Assembly (NCBI RefSeq): GCF_040802235.1
Contig: NC_133174.1
Location: forward strand, 138,003,213-138,067,212
DNA length: 64,000 bases
From: Manis javanica
Taxonomy: Eukaryota > Chordata > Mammalia > Pholidota > Manidae
Direction: 5' to 3'
Part shown: positions 23,060 through 33,980 of the stretch, piece after piece
Numbering within the stretch: the stretch's first letter is position 1
How the letters are laid out: every line of letters begins with the position of its first letter
Made by a program: the position numbers and the translations under genes
Notes under the pieces: model-generated
What the model saw: the letters and a program-made list of their open reading frames with translations, nothing else
The model's database searches: none
Told to the model about the DNA's origin: nothing

Positions 23060-23455
23060 TATATTTGCTTACTCATTCACCAAACATTCACCAAGGGCCA
23101 TGCTCCCTCTGAAGGCTCTAGGAAAGAATCTGTTGCAGGCCTTTGTCCTAGTTTCTGGTGGCTTCCAGCAGTCTTTGGTGTTCCTTGGCATTTCGATGCA
23201 TCGTGCCAGTCTCTGCCTCGGTCTTCAGATGGACTTCTTCTTGTGTGTCTCTGTATCCCTCTGTCTCCACATGGCTTTCTTACAAGGATACCAGTCGTCA
23301 TATTTAGGACCTACCTTATCTTAACACAGTATGAATTCATCTTACCTTGATTATATCTGCAAAAAACCTATTTCCAAATAGTCACACTCATAGGCACCAG
23401 GATTAGACTTCAACATATCTTTTGGGGGAACATGATTTAACCCTTAACACCTTCC
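23060..23455 (-). mobile_element. MaLR-type LTR
   Basis: GGGCCATGCTCCCTCTGAAGGCTCTAGG, TTTCTGGTGGCTTCCAGC, TTGATTATATCTGCAAAAAACC and GGATTAGACTTCAACATATC follow the antisense MaLR-like order. The 5' portion (on plus) is truncated. Confidence 0.65.
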
Positions 23456-23769
23456 AAACAGTCTTGACCATATCTTGCTGCTTTGTGGCAAAGCTGACTG
23501 TTCATCACATTCAGTGTTGATTGTGTTTCTCTTCCTTTGGCTGGCTAGAACACTAGGGTAAGAAGCAACCACCTCCAGGGCCTGGAGATTCAAGATTGGC
23601 CAGTGGACCCAATGGTCCTTTCACTCTTGCTGACAATAGGTGAAGAAATATGTACACCTACAAGACCATGGAATAATTGGTTTCCTGGCTGGCTTCAGTC
23701 AAGTAGGCCTAGCTGACAGGGACTGTCAGCAGTGATGGGTATTCCTCTGACACAAACTTGGATCAAGTA

Positions 23770-24275
23770 AAACCTACACACTAATGTCTACATCAGTATC
23801 ATTCATAAGAGCCAAAAGGTAAAAACAACCCAAATGCCCATCAATAGATGAACAGATAAGTAAACTGGTGTATCCATACAATAGAATGTTATTTGGCCAA
23901 AGAAAGAATGAACTACTGAGGCATGCTACAACATGGATAAACCTTGAAAAGTTCATGCTAAGTGAAAGAAGCAAAAGACTACATACATATTACATGATTA
24001 TATCCATGTGAAAGTTCCAAACAGAGAAATCTATGGGGACAGAAAATCAATTAGTGATTCCTTAGGGCTGGGTGGAAGGTTGGGCTGGAGGTTAAGAGGT
24101 AGTGACACCTCACGAGCACAGGGTTTCTTCTTGAGGTGATAAAAATGTTCTAAAGTGGACTGTGGTGATAGCTGCACTCTGTACATATGCTAAAAACTGT
24201 CAAATTATACATTCTATATGGGTAAACTGTGTGGTATGTGAATTATACCTCAATAAAGCTGTTCACAAACACAAG
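23770..24275 (+). mobile_element. L1 3' fragment with 3' UTR
   Basis: CAACCCAAATGCCCATCAATAG, ATGAACTACTGAGGCATGC and CTAAGTGAAAGAAGC are followed by a 3' UTR ending TATACCTCAATAAAGCTGTT. The copy is 5'-truncated and non-coding. From 24276 to 24570 lies plain AT-rich DNA. Confidence 0.85.
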
Positions 24276-24574
24276 CTACAAGTGCTTTCTATCTGTGTCT
24301 ATTATTTAGTATACGTATCTAGCATATAGTTCCCATTCACCTATGCTAAGGTGAAGGTCTCGCACTCAATTATCTTGTCATTATGTGGTTGTTTTGTTTA
24401 ATTAATTTGGTTTCATCCCAGCCATATTTTAAAATTATCACTTCAATTCAGTTCACATGCAACAAAGAAATCTAAGTTTACTAAATAATCTGCACTTAGC
24501 TCTTCAAGATAATTAATATTTACCATCATTCTTCTGTTCTATAGTATTAAGGCTGGCCTTGAGCTTTGCACAGG

Positions 24575-25045
24575 TTTTAGTTTTCTCTTGCTACTATAGC
24601 AAATTACCACAAAGTTAGTGACCTTGAATGACACAAACCTGTCATCCTATATTTCTGGATAGCAGAGGTCTTAAAATCAAGGGGTCAACAGGGCTTCATT
24701 CCTTCTGAGCTCTAAGGGAGTATCAGTTCCCTTGTCTTTTCTGGTTTCTAGAGGCCGCCCACACTCCATAGCTCAATGCCAGAAGCAGTGCATCTTCCAG
24801 TCTCTTTTTCTTTGACTCTGACCCTCCTGCCTCCCTCTCATAAGACCCTTTGTGATTACAGGCCCACCTGGCTAATTCAGGATCATCTCTACACCCCAAG
24901 ATGCTGCCTTAATCACATACCCAAGGTCTCTTTTTGCCATGTGAGGTAAGACAGTCCCCAGGACTTATTGGAGGGCCATCATCCAAGCATAGGGAAGGTC
25001 CTTTGAGGCAGAGCATTTGATGCAGTCTCTCACAGGACTACTGTG
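24575..25045 (-). mobile_element. MaLR-type LTR
   Basis: TTTCTCTTGCTACTATAGCAAATTACCACAAAG opens the element. ATTTCTGGATAGCAGAGGTC, CTCATAAGACCCTTTGTGATTACAGGCCC and ATGTGAGGTAAGACAG follow. It is diverged from consensus but in the right antisense order. Confidence 0.55.
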
Positions 25046-25259
25046 AGATCAGGAAGGAGGAGACTTTGCAGCCTGTGTGTTCTGTAGATGACTTGCATTT
25101 GGAAATGCCAGGAGGTAGTCTCCTGCTTTCCTGCGTGCAGGGTCTCCATCATTGTTGACCAGAGCTGGAGGGCTCAGGACCTTCAGTTCCCATATGCTAA
25201 GTGCTCAGCAACCACTGGCTTAAGGCTGACTGGCTCCCTGCCCCAGGACAGGATGAAGG

Positions 25260-26865
25260 TCAATCTAAAGGGGTCCCAAGATTCATGCAAGCCCCATCAA
25301 AATACGAATAGCACTTTTCACAGAACTAGAGCAAATAATCCTAAAATTTGTATGGAACTACAAAAGACCCCAAATGGCCAAAGCAATCTTGAGAAAGAAG
25401 AACAGAGTTGGGCATATCATACTCCCTGATTTCAAGCTATACTACAAAGTTACAGTGATTAAAACAGTGTGTACTGGTCAAGAAAAATATGGATCAGTGG
25501 ACCAGAACAGAGAGCCCAGAAATAAACTCACACATATGTGGTCAACTAATATATGAGAAAGGAGGCAAGAATATACAATGGGGAAAAGAAAGTCTCTTTG
25601 ATAAATGGTGCTGGGAAAACTGGACAGCTACATGCAAGAGAATGAAACTGGATCACTGCTAAATCCATGCACAACAGTAAATTCAAAATGGATTAAAGCC
25701 CTAAATGTAAGGCACGAAACCATAAAACTCTTAGAAGAAGACATAGGTAAGAATCTCTTGAACATCACCATGAGTAATTTTTTCCTGGATACATCTCCCT
25801 GGGCAAGCAAGACAAAAGCAAAAATAAATATGTGGGAGCACATCCAACTAAAAAGCTCTGCACCACAAAGGAGACCATCAACTAAACAAAAAGGTAACCT
25901 ACTGTGTAGAAGATATTTGTAAATGACATATCTAACAAAGGGCTAATATCCAAAGTATACAAAGAACTCAGACAACTCAACACCAAAAATGCCCCCAAAC
26001 AACCCAGTTAAAAAATGGGCAAAGGACCTGAGCAGACACTTCTCCAAAGAAGACATACAGATGACCAATAAGCACATGAAAAGATGCTCCACATCGCTAA
26101 TCATCAGGGAAATGCAAGTCAAAACCACAATGAGATATCACCTCAGACTGGTCAGAATGGCCAACATCCAAAAGGCAAGTGCTGGAGAGGATGCGAAGAA
26201 GAGGGAACCCTGCACTGCTGGTGAGAATGTAAGTTGGTGCAGCCACTGTGGTAAGCAGTATGGAGGTTCCTCCAAGAACTAAAAATAGAAATACCATACG
26301 ACCCAGCAATTCTACTTCTGGGAATTTACCTGAAGAAAACAAATCACTGGCTTAAAAAGACATCTGCACCCCTATGTTTACTGCTGCATTATTTACAATT
26401 GCCAAGATATGGGAGCAACCTACGTGTCCATCAATAGATAAATAAGATGTGGCACATGCGCACAATGGAATATTATTCAACCATAAGAAGAAAACAAATC
26501 CTACAATTTGCAACAACATGGATGCACCCAGAGGGTATTATGCTCAGTGAGATAAGCCAGGCAGAGAAAGAAAAACAAATACCATATATTTCACTTATAT
26601 GTGGAATATAAAAACAAAACAAAACAAATGAACAAAACAGAAGTGGACTCATAGACACAGAGAAGAGATGGGTGGTTACCATGGGGTTGGGGTGCATGGG
26701 TAAAATAATAGATGAAGGGGATACAGAGACACAAAATCTCAATTATAATATAAACTAGGCATGGGGATTAAAGCCCAGCATAGAGAATATAGTTGATGCT
26801 ATTGTAATATCTTTCTATGTTGACAGACATTGTAAATGCACTTATTGGGGAAAAAATACAAAGGG
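25260..26865 (+). mobile_element. L1, ORF2 3' half plus 3' UTR (relatively young)
   Basis: About 1.6 kb in plus orientation: CCCCATCAAAATACGAATAGC, CTGATTTCAAGCTATACTAC, GGTGCTGGGAAAACTGGAC, AAACCATAAAACTCTTAGAAG, GGGAAATGCAAGTCAAAACC, ACCCAGCAATTCTACTTCTGGG, ACACAATGGAATATTATTC, then a 3' UTR with ATTTCACTTATATGTGGAAT. It is the best-preserved L1 in the window, yet stops and frameshifts break the reading frame. It is truncated at the 5' end within the reverse-transcriptase/C-terminal region. Confidence 0.92.
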
Positions 26866-27295
26866 GACCCAGTTGATGGGCTGTTTCAAGTCATCACTAA
26901 AAAATCTTACTTAACAATTCCACTCTTAGAAGCTCTTCTTTGGAGCAAATTTAAATCTCTCCTCCCATGGCAGAAGCCCATTTTGTTTGCTCTTGTTTCG
27001 TTCTCAGGGCAAGTGTTGGATAGCTTCTGAACAGAAAACGTCTGTAGACTGGGAAAGCACCATTTATTTACTTACCCTTTGTGAGCAGGTGAAATAATTT
27101 CAAATCCTTTATGCTTTCTCTGAAGGGCCTTCTTTCTTAGGAATTACGCACACTGCAATAAACCTTACTCCAGCTTTCCTAAAAGACCCAGGAATTCTCC
27201 TCTATCCAGTGTGTCACTGCTAACAGATCGAGTGGCCTGCTATGCGCTCACCGTCTTCTCACCTCTCTGTGTGGGCCTTCTGTCCCTGGCTGATT
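26866..27295. other. Short unassigned interval
   Basis: No gene or repeat was recognised between the L1 and the following MIR. Confidence 0.4.
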
Positions 27296-27299
27296 CGCT

Positions 27300-27465
27300 G
27301 AAGGCAGGCATCATGACAGAAGGGAAAGAACATAGGACTTGGAGTCAGAAAGCGTGAACTGGGGTTCAGCTGTGAACCTGTTGGCTGTGTGGCCTTGAGC
27401 CAGATACCTCTCCTCCAGAGCCCGGTGTTTCTATTTGAAAAGGGGCTGGGGCTGGGGCTAGGAGG
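27300..27465 (+). repeat. MIR SINE
   Basis: GAACATAGGACTTGGAGTCAGAAAGC, GGGTTCAGCTGTG and GCTGTGTGGCCTTGAGCCAGATACCTCTCC are standard MIR body landmarks. Confidence 0.75.
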
Positions 27466-27654
27466 TAGTCAGAAATCCTTGTACACAGCCTCTGGTAAGG
27501 GTGGGGTGAGAGGCCCCTCAGGCCCTGATGATGGAGTCTTGCTTTCTCCCCGCAAGCCTCTTGATCAAGTTGTAGCTGAATGAGCACTGGCTAAACTTCA
27601 CCTTCAGAAACTCAAAATGAAAGAGGAAAGAGCCCTAGCATATAAAGCTTTGAG

Positions 27655-29045
27655 CCAGACAGAATGTAAATCAAACCTGTCATACTTGCCATTACCTCAC
27701 AATGGATCAGAGATTTAACTGTGAGAGCTACAACTATAAATGTATAAAATTCTTAGAAGAAAACAGAGGTAAATTGTCCTGACCTTGGCAATGGTTTTCT
27801 AGATATGACACCAAAAGCACAAGCTACCGAAGACAAAAATAGACAAATTGTACTTAATCAAAATTAAAAACATTTCTGGTTCAAAGGATACATCCTGGCA
27901 AGGATACATCCTTGTGAGGAGACTTCCTTGCAGTTATATTGTTTTGATGGCCCTGAATAAAAAATTGCATGGGCACAGTACTGGCATAAGAATGGACATA
28001 TAGATCAAGGGAATAGAACTGAGAGTTCAGCAATAAACTCTCAAATTTGTGGCAAATTGGTTCTTTACAATTGTGCCACAACAATTCAGTGGGGAAGAAA
28101 TAATATTTTCAATGAGTGGTGCTGGGAAAACTGGATATTGACATGCAAAAGAGTGAATTTGGATCCTCTGCTTCTCATTATATAGGAAAATAAATTCAAA
28201 ATGCATCAGAGACCTCCATACAAGAGCTAAAACTGTAAAACTCTTAGAGAAAACTATCTGACCTTGGGTTGGGCAATGGTTGCTTAGATATGACACCCAA
28301 AGTACAAGTGACCAAAGAAAAAGTAGACAAATTGGACTTCATCAAAATTTAAAATGTTTGTGTCGCAAAGGAAACTGTCAAGACAGTGAAAGATAGGCAC
28401 CGTCCTATATTGTCAGTGAAAATATAAAATGATGCAGCCATGATAGGAAATGGGTGGCAGTTGCTCAAAAAATTAAACATATAACTAACATATGATCCAG
28501 CAATTCTGCTTTTAGGTATATATCCGAGGGAATTCAAAACAGGTGTTCAAACAAATATTTTGTATACAAATAAATGTTCACTGCAGCACTAGTCACAATA
28601 GTCAAAAAGGCAAAAACTACCTAAGTATCCGTCAACAGATGAATGGATGAACAACTGTGGTGTATCCATTCCATGAAATATAATTCAGCCATCAGAAGGA
28701 ATGAAGTACTGTCACGTGCAACACCATGGACAAACCATGGAAACACGAGGTTAAGTGAAATAAGCCAGTCACAAAGGGCCACATATTGTATGATTCCATT
28801 TTTGTGTGATGTCCAGAAGAGGCAAATGCACAAGGGACAGAGAGTAGACTAGTGGTTGCCAGCACCTGGGGCAGGGGAACTGGGGAGTGACTGCTTAATG
28901 GGTGCGAGAGTTCCTTTGGGTGTGACGAAAATGTTCTGGAATCACATAGTGCTGATGGTTGTGCAGCCCTGATACACCAAACATCACTGAATTGTCCACT
29001 TTAAAAGGGCAAGGGTCACGGCCACTTCAATATAAATAAATTGCA
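27655..29045 (+). mobile_element. Two overlapping L1 3' fragments, tandem
   Basis: The first piece (27655-27895) covers the ORF2 segment with AAATTCTTAGAAGAAAACAG and GGTTCAAAGGATACATCC. The second (27950-29045) starts at an earlier ORF2 point (GCACAGTACTGGCATAAG) and repeats that same segment near 28230-28375 before running to an L1M 3' UTR. About 200 bases of ORF2 are missing near 28385-28430. No intact protein remains. Confidence 0.8.
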
Positions 29046-29059
29046 TATGGTGGAATGCA

Positions 29060-29265
29060 GAGATCAAGGGCATGGGCCTTAGAGTCACAGGGACCTGGGT
29101 TCAAGTCTCAAATCCTTCCCTTCCTAGCCAAGTGTCCTTGGGCTGGTTGCTGAACCTCTCTGTGCCTCGGTTTCCTTGTCGGTAAAAGGTGTCTGACAAC
29201 ACCCACCTCACAGGGTTGTTGTGATGATTGACAGTGAGAGATTCCTAAATGTAGGCAGTGCTGTT
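29060..29265 (+). repeat. MIR SINE, well preserved
   Basis: GGCCTTAGAGTCACAGGGACCTGGGTTCAAGTC, CTCTGTGCCTCGGTTTCC and CTCACAGGGTTGTTGTGATGATT form nearly the whole MIR body. Confidence 0.85.
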
Positions 29266-30115
29266 AGGATTACGTTTGGGCTGCTGGTGGTTTTTCACAT
29301 CCCGGACAAGACAAGACTCAAGGGGGGCAGGTATCTGTCTTCAAATCTCTTCCAGAGCTATCAAGGAGATAGAAAGAGCTAGAACTTCTCCTTAGGCCTG
29401 AGCAGTAAAAACAGGAGCCATAGGAGGGTGGATGTTGGGGAGAATTCTCTACAGGGCTTTACCAAGAGGCAAAGGGCTGCCTCCGGAGCTAATAAGCAGC
29501 AGGCCCTGGAGGTGTGCACGCAGAGCCTGGAGGAGCCCTTCTTGGAGTCAGCACCGCACACAGGGGCTGACATCTGCTAAGCCTCCAATCTTGAGAAGCT
29601 TGGGTTTTATGGATTACACAGTGAGTCAGGTAATGACTCTATGGGGAGGCTGCCAACGTCCTCCGAGGTGTTCTCGTAAAGTGGAGAAAGGCCAGTTTGC
29701 TCTGCAAGGAGAAGGGAGGAGGCCAACAGCAAATTAGGTGTTGGCACAGCCCCTCTGCGTGTACTCTGTAGGGAGGTGGAGGAGTCGCGCTTGGGGGGCT
29801 GCCTGCCTGTGTGCGTGTGCGTGCAGCCTCTCCCCCGGGCTCCCTCCTCCTCCTCCTGAGGATTAAACAGGCAGCCCTCCTCCTCTTCTCCTTTTGGGAC
29901 AGCAGCTGGGGAAGGTGGGTGGCGGGGTAGGGGGTGAAGGCCCAAAGGAGGGGGTGCTCCTTTTCACTTCCCCCCAGTGCTTTTGAATGCGCCTCCAGCG
30001 ACGGAGTTATGTATGGTCCCTCCCTTTTCTGGTCACCCTCCCTCCTCTCAATACCCAGGAACCTTGGCCTCCTACGCCCAAGTCCTTGGGCAATTTTCCT
30101 TTTGAAAAGCTGACT
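29266..30115. other. Single-copy intergenic stretch
   Basis: No gene is recognised. Purine/pyrimidine-skewed patches (CTCCCTCCTCCTCCTCCTGAGG at about 29840) produce open frames of 100-165 codons on the minus strand that have no domain features. Confidence 0.4.
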
Positions 30116-30119
30116 ATTT

Positions 30120-30425
30120 AAGTCCACATATTCCATTCGTATGAACGCCCAGACTCCGGAAACCTATAGAGACAGAAAGCAGATGAGTGGTTGCTGGGGA
30201 CTGGTGGGATGGAGTGGCAGAGGGACCAGGGCACATAAGGGTACAGAGGGACAAAAGGGTACAAGGCTTTTTTTGGGGGGTGACAAAAATGGTCCAAAAT
30301 TGACTGTGACGATGGATGCACATATCCGTGAATAGACTACAAATCATTGAATTGCATCCCTTAAATAGGTGAACTACATGGTGACTTAAATGTCAATAAA
30401 GCTGTTTTTTGTTTTTTGTTTTTAA
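30120..30425 (+). mobile_element. L1 3' UTR fragment
   Basis: AACCTATAGAGACAGAAAGCAG, GTGGTTGCTGGGG, TGACAAAAATGGTCC and a terminal TCAATAAAGCTGTTTTTTG form an old L1 3' end in plus orientation with a T/A-rich tail. Confidence 0.8.
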
Positions 30426-31220
30426 AGAAAGGCAGTCAGTCATTGGGCAGTCCTTTATTACCTGACCATCTCTTTTTAAATTTCCAAGAAACCCCAGCAG
30501 GTCACCCCGCGGGGTTGTCTGGGCCTGGCCTGCACCAGCGGCCCTCTCAGGCCTGTTGCTGGCGCTGGGTGCCGCACCGTTGGGCTGGGCTTCTCACAGA
30601 TTGCAGAGGGCTGGCCAAATACACCGTCTGTACGCAGCAATGAGAACTATCTGGAAGGCATTTACTACAGTGACTCACAGGGTCAGGCTTGGAAAATTAA
30701 TTCAAATTGGCTTGGCATCAAGCCAAGGAAAACTGTCTGAAGAGGCTGTAAACAGACGGTAATGGATTGAGTTGAAGGAAGGATAGAGGGAAGGCGACAG
30801 GGGAGGGCTCAGCCGCAGAGCCCCCAGCTGACGCTCTCTGAGCTTGGTTAGGGGCTGGGCAGTGGGCCCTGAGTCCTAGACCTCTGGCTCATGCTGGCTC
30901 CTCTCACCTCTCTGGAGTCCCCAGTCCCTGCCCTGTCCCCCCAGGTTGCCCTGATGCTTGTCGCTCCTGGGTGTCTCTGGCCTTCCTGATACATCTGTGT
31001 ATGCCTTATCCCCCTTCCTACTGTGAGGTACTTGAGGGCAGAGAGGGTGCTGCCCGGCCAGTGTCTGCCTCAGGGGGGCCTGGTGGGCTGCCCAGCGGCC
31101 CCACTTCTTCAACCCACACCTCCCTGGGCAAAAATATTAATGTAAGACTTAACTTCCAGCAGTGTGTGCTGGACAAATGTTGGTTTCCTTATGGCTTTTC
31201 CAAAAAGATGTTATAATGCC
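30426..31220. other. Single-copy intergenic stretch
   Basis: GC-moderate non-coding DNA. No gene or repeat was confidently recognised. Confidence 0.4.
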
Positions 31221-31224
31221 TGTG

Positions 31225-31405
31225 GTTTGTTTTTTTACAGATTTATTGAGGTTTAATGTAGATGCCATAAATTGTAGATGTACATTTCAGTGATTTTTAG
31301 GACATTTGTAGAGTTGTGCAACCATCCAACAATCACTATTTAGAACATTGCCATCACTAAATATGACTTTTTAAACCCTGCATTGCCCCCTCCTTTCTTG
31401 ACACC
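31225..31405 (-). mobile_element. Old L1 3' UTR fragment
   Basis: TTTACAGATTTATTGAGGTTTAATG and GTGCAACCATCCAACAATCAC are the reverse complement of L1M/L1ME 3' UTR sequence. Confidence 0.7.
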
Positions 31406-31419
31406 CCCTGAAATGTCCC

Positions 31420-31615
31420 CTTTCTCCATTCTCCCAGTGGGGAATGAAAGCTGGGGACTGAGAGCTCAGGGACCTGGGGGCCAGCCACCTGGATCCTCAG
31501 CCCAGCTTTGCCACTGAGTGGCTGTGAGATCTTTGGCAAGACTTTCTCCTCTCTGGGCCTGGTTTGCCCTCCTGGAAAGTGCTGGTGTTGGGACTGGAGA
31601 GGGGACCTGGCTGGT
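31420..31615 (+). repeat. MIR SINE
   Basis: AGCTTTGCCACTGAGTGGCTGTGAG, TTTGGCAAGACTTTCTCC and CTCTGGGCCTGGTTTGCC mark a MIR body. From 31616 to 32120 nothing further is recognised. Confidence 0.75.
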
Positions 31616-32124
31616 CGGAAGGCCTTCCAGCTCTGGCACTGTGTGAGTGTGTCTGCCCTGGCAGGAGGGCATGGCAAAGGTCCATGGGAGTTGTTCTGGA
31701 ACCCTGCAGATCTAGAGTCTGTCACCTGGTCCCAGCTGGCACCTGGCAGGTGGGAGCAGGGATATGGAAGGCTCCAGATGCTTCCTGGCCAGAGTGCTTA
31801 GGTCTGGGATTCCTTTTCCAGGCAGGAAAATGAATCCATCCCACCCCCCTCCCCAAAGGAACACATACCATTCGTGCAGCTGGAGGTGTGACCAGTCTTG
31901 GGCAAACAGAGCGGAATGTCAGCATCCATAGGAACCCTGATGTCTTCAGAGGCCCCCAGGAGGCCTCACACATTGGCACGCCCCTCCAGGCCTCACTGCC
32001 TCCCCTGAGTGCTCACTAGGGGTCAGGGTCCAGATGAGGAGGCCCACAGGGAATGTGGGCCTGAGCAGCACCTCTCAGACCTTGGGGAGCCCTGTGTTCT
32101 CCACAGTGGAGATGACGGAGAAGA

Positions 32125-32605
32125 TACATTTCTTCTTGCTGCTGTAACCATTTGCAACAATTTAGTGGCTTAAGAAAATACATTTGTTGTCTCTTGGTCT
32201 GGAGGGCAGAAGTCTGAAACAGGGCTAGCTGGGCTCAAGTCAAGGTGTGGGCAGGGCAATGTTCCTTCCAGACGCTTTCAGGGAAAGTGCATTTCCTTGC
32301 CTAGTCCAGCTTCCAGAGGTGCCCCTACTCCTTAGCCTGTGCTTGCATCACTCTGGCCTCTGCTTCTGGCGTCAGCTCTCCAGGGATTCTGACCCTCCTG
32401 GCTCCCTCTTAGAAAGCCCTGTGTGCTTTCACAGCGCTCATCCAAATAATCCGGGATAATTTTCCCAGCTCAAGATCTTTAACTTGATTACATCTGCTAA
32501 GTTTCTTTTACCATGTAAGGTAAGATATCAAAGATTCCTGGAATTAGGATGTGGACATCTTTGGGAACCACGTTCTGAATCCCAAAGGACGTCAGTTGCA
32601 CAGCC
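32125..32605 (-). mobile_element. MaLR-type LTR
   Basis: TTCTTGCTGCTGTAACCATTTGC, AATTTAGTGGCTTAAG, GGTCTGGAGGGCAGAAGTC, TTAACTTGATTACATCTGC and AATTAGGATGTGGACATC occur in antisense LTR order. It is nearly full length. Confidence 0.7.
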
Positions 32606-32789
32606 CCTCTGGGTGCCACCCAAGTAGGCCAGGTGAGAAAACTGCAAACCAGGCCTTGTGTGTGTGTGCATGCTGCTTGATTGCTCCTAAACACTTCAGT
32701 GTGTATTTTCTAAAATCCAGGACACTCTCCTACATAACCGTAGTACTACACATGTCAGAACCAGGAAATTAACATGTCACACTACTATC

Positions 32790-33980
32790 TAAGCCATAGA
32801 CCCCATTCACATTTCTCTGATTATCCAAATAATTAATGATCTTTGTAGCGAAAACAACAAGCAAACAAATAAAAACCATCTTTGCCACCAACAATAACAA
32901 CCACCAACAAAAACCCTTCCTTTTTCCTGGCTTTCTGATCCAGGAGCCAATTCTAGACCATATGCTGTATTTAGTTTTCACGTGTCTTTCAATCTAGAAT
33001 TGTGTCTCTGTCTTTCCTTGCTTTTTATGACCTTGATGCTTTTGAAGAGCACAGGCCAATTATTGTACAAATTGCCACTCCATTTGGGTTTGCGTGATGT
33101 TTCCTCAGGAACAGCTGAGGAATGATGTGTTGTCAGTACATCAGATTGGGAGGCATACCATACTGATTTGTTCCATCATTGGTAACGTCAACTTTGGTCA
33201 CTTGATTAAAGTGCACTTTGTAGGTTTTCCCACTGTAAGGTGAATTAGCAAAGATTTTATATTTATTAATTTGTAAGTATGTGATAATTCGAGATACTTC
33301 AAGATTACGTAAACATCTATTCTTCATTAAACTTTCACCTACTAGTTTTAATATCCATAATTCTTGCCTGAATCAATTATTATTAGGATTGTTGCCAAAT
33401 GGTGATTTTCTAACTCCATCATTCCTTCTACATGTATTAGTTGGCATTCTACTGCAGAAAGAGCTTTCCCTCTTCTCCCACTTGTTTGCTCCCACTTATT
33501 TATATAGTATGGGCTTGTGAATTCCTATTTTATTCAAATGGATTATATATCATGTGTGACTATCATTTTTAATTTTGATACTCATAGTGTCCCAGACTTG
33601 ATCAATGGGAGCTCCTTCAAACTGGCTCCTGGGTCCTTTTAACACATCCCCATCATGCTTTGAGCCCATCCTTACCCTCTTGGCAGTGCAAGAAGGTTCA
33701 TCTGGCAACTTCACTGCCTCAGGGAATCAACCATTTCTCCAAGAAACCCTGGTTCACTTAGTGGATAAAATTATTTAGAAACCAAGATCTGGAGGCTGGG
33801 TGTGCTCATTGCTCCTGGGATGTCATTGTTTCTAGGCCCCCTCAGCAGACAGAGCAAGGAAACGTGTGTGTATAATAACACGCACATACACACAACACAT
33901 GCACACATCTACATCTGTATATATCTAAACCCATAAATTCATACCAATTCGAGTTGTTCGAGTCCAACAACCCAGAGCTT
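32790..33980 (-). mobile_element. Old L1 (L1ME-type) 3' UTR
   Basis: An AT-rich block with CTGATCCAGGAGCCAATTC, GTGTCTTTCAATCTAG and AAATTGCCACTCCATTTGGGTTTG. Further along are GATACTCATAGTGTCCCAGACTTG and CTCCTGGGTCCTTTTAACAC. This follows the reverse complement of old L1 3' UTRs. A TG/CA-rich patch lies at about 33866-33912. Confidence 0.6.
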
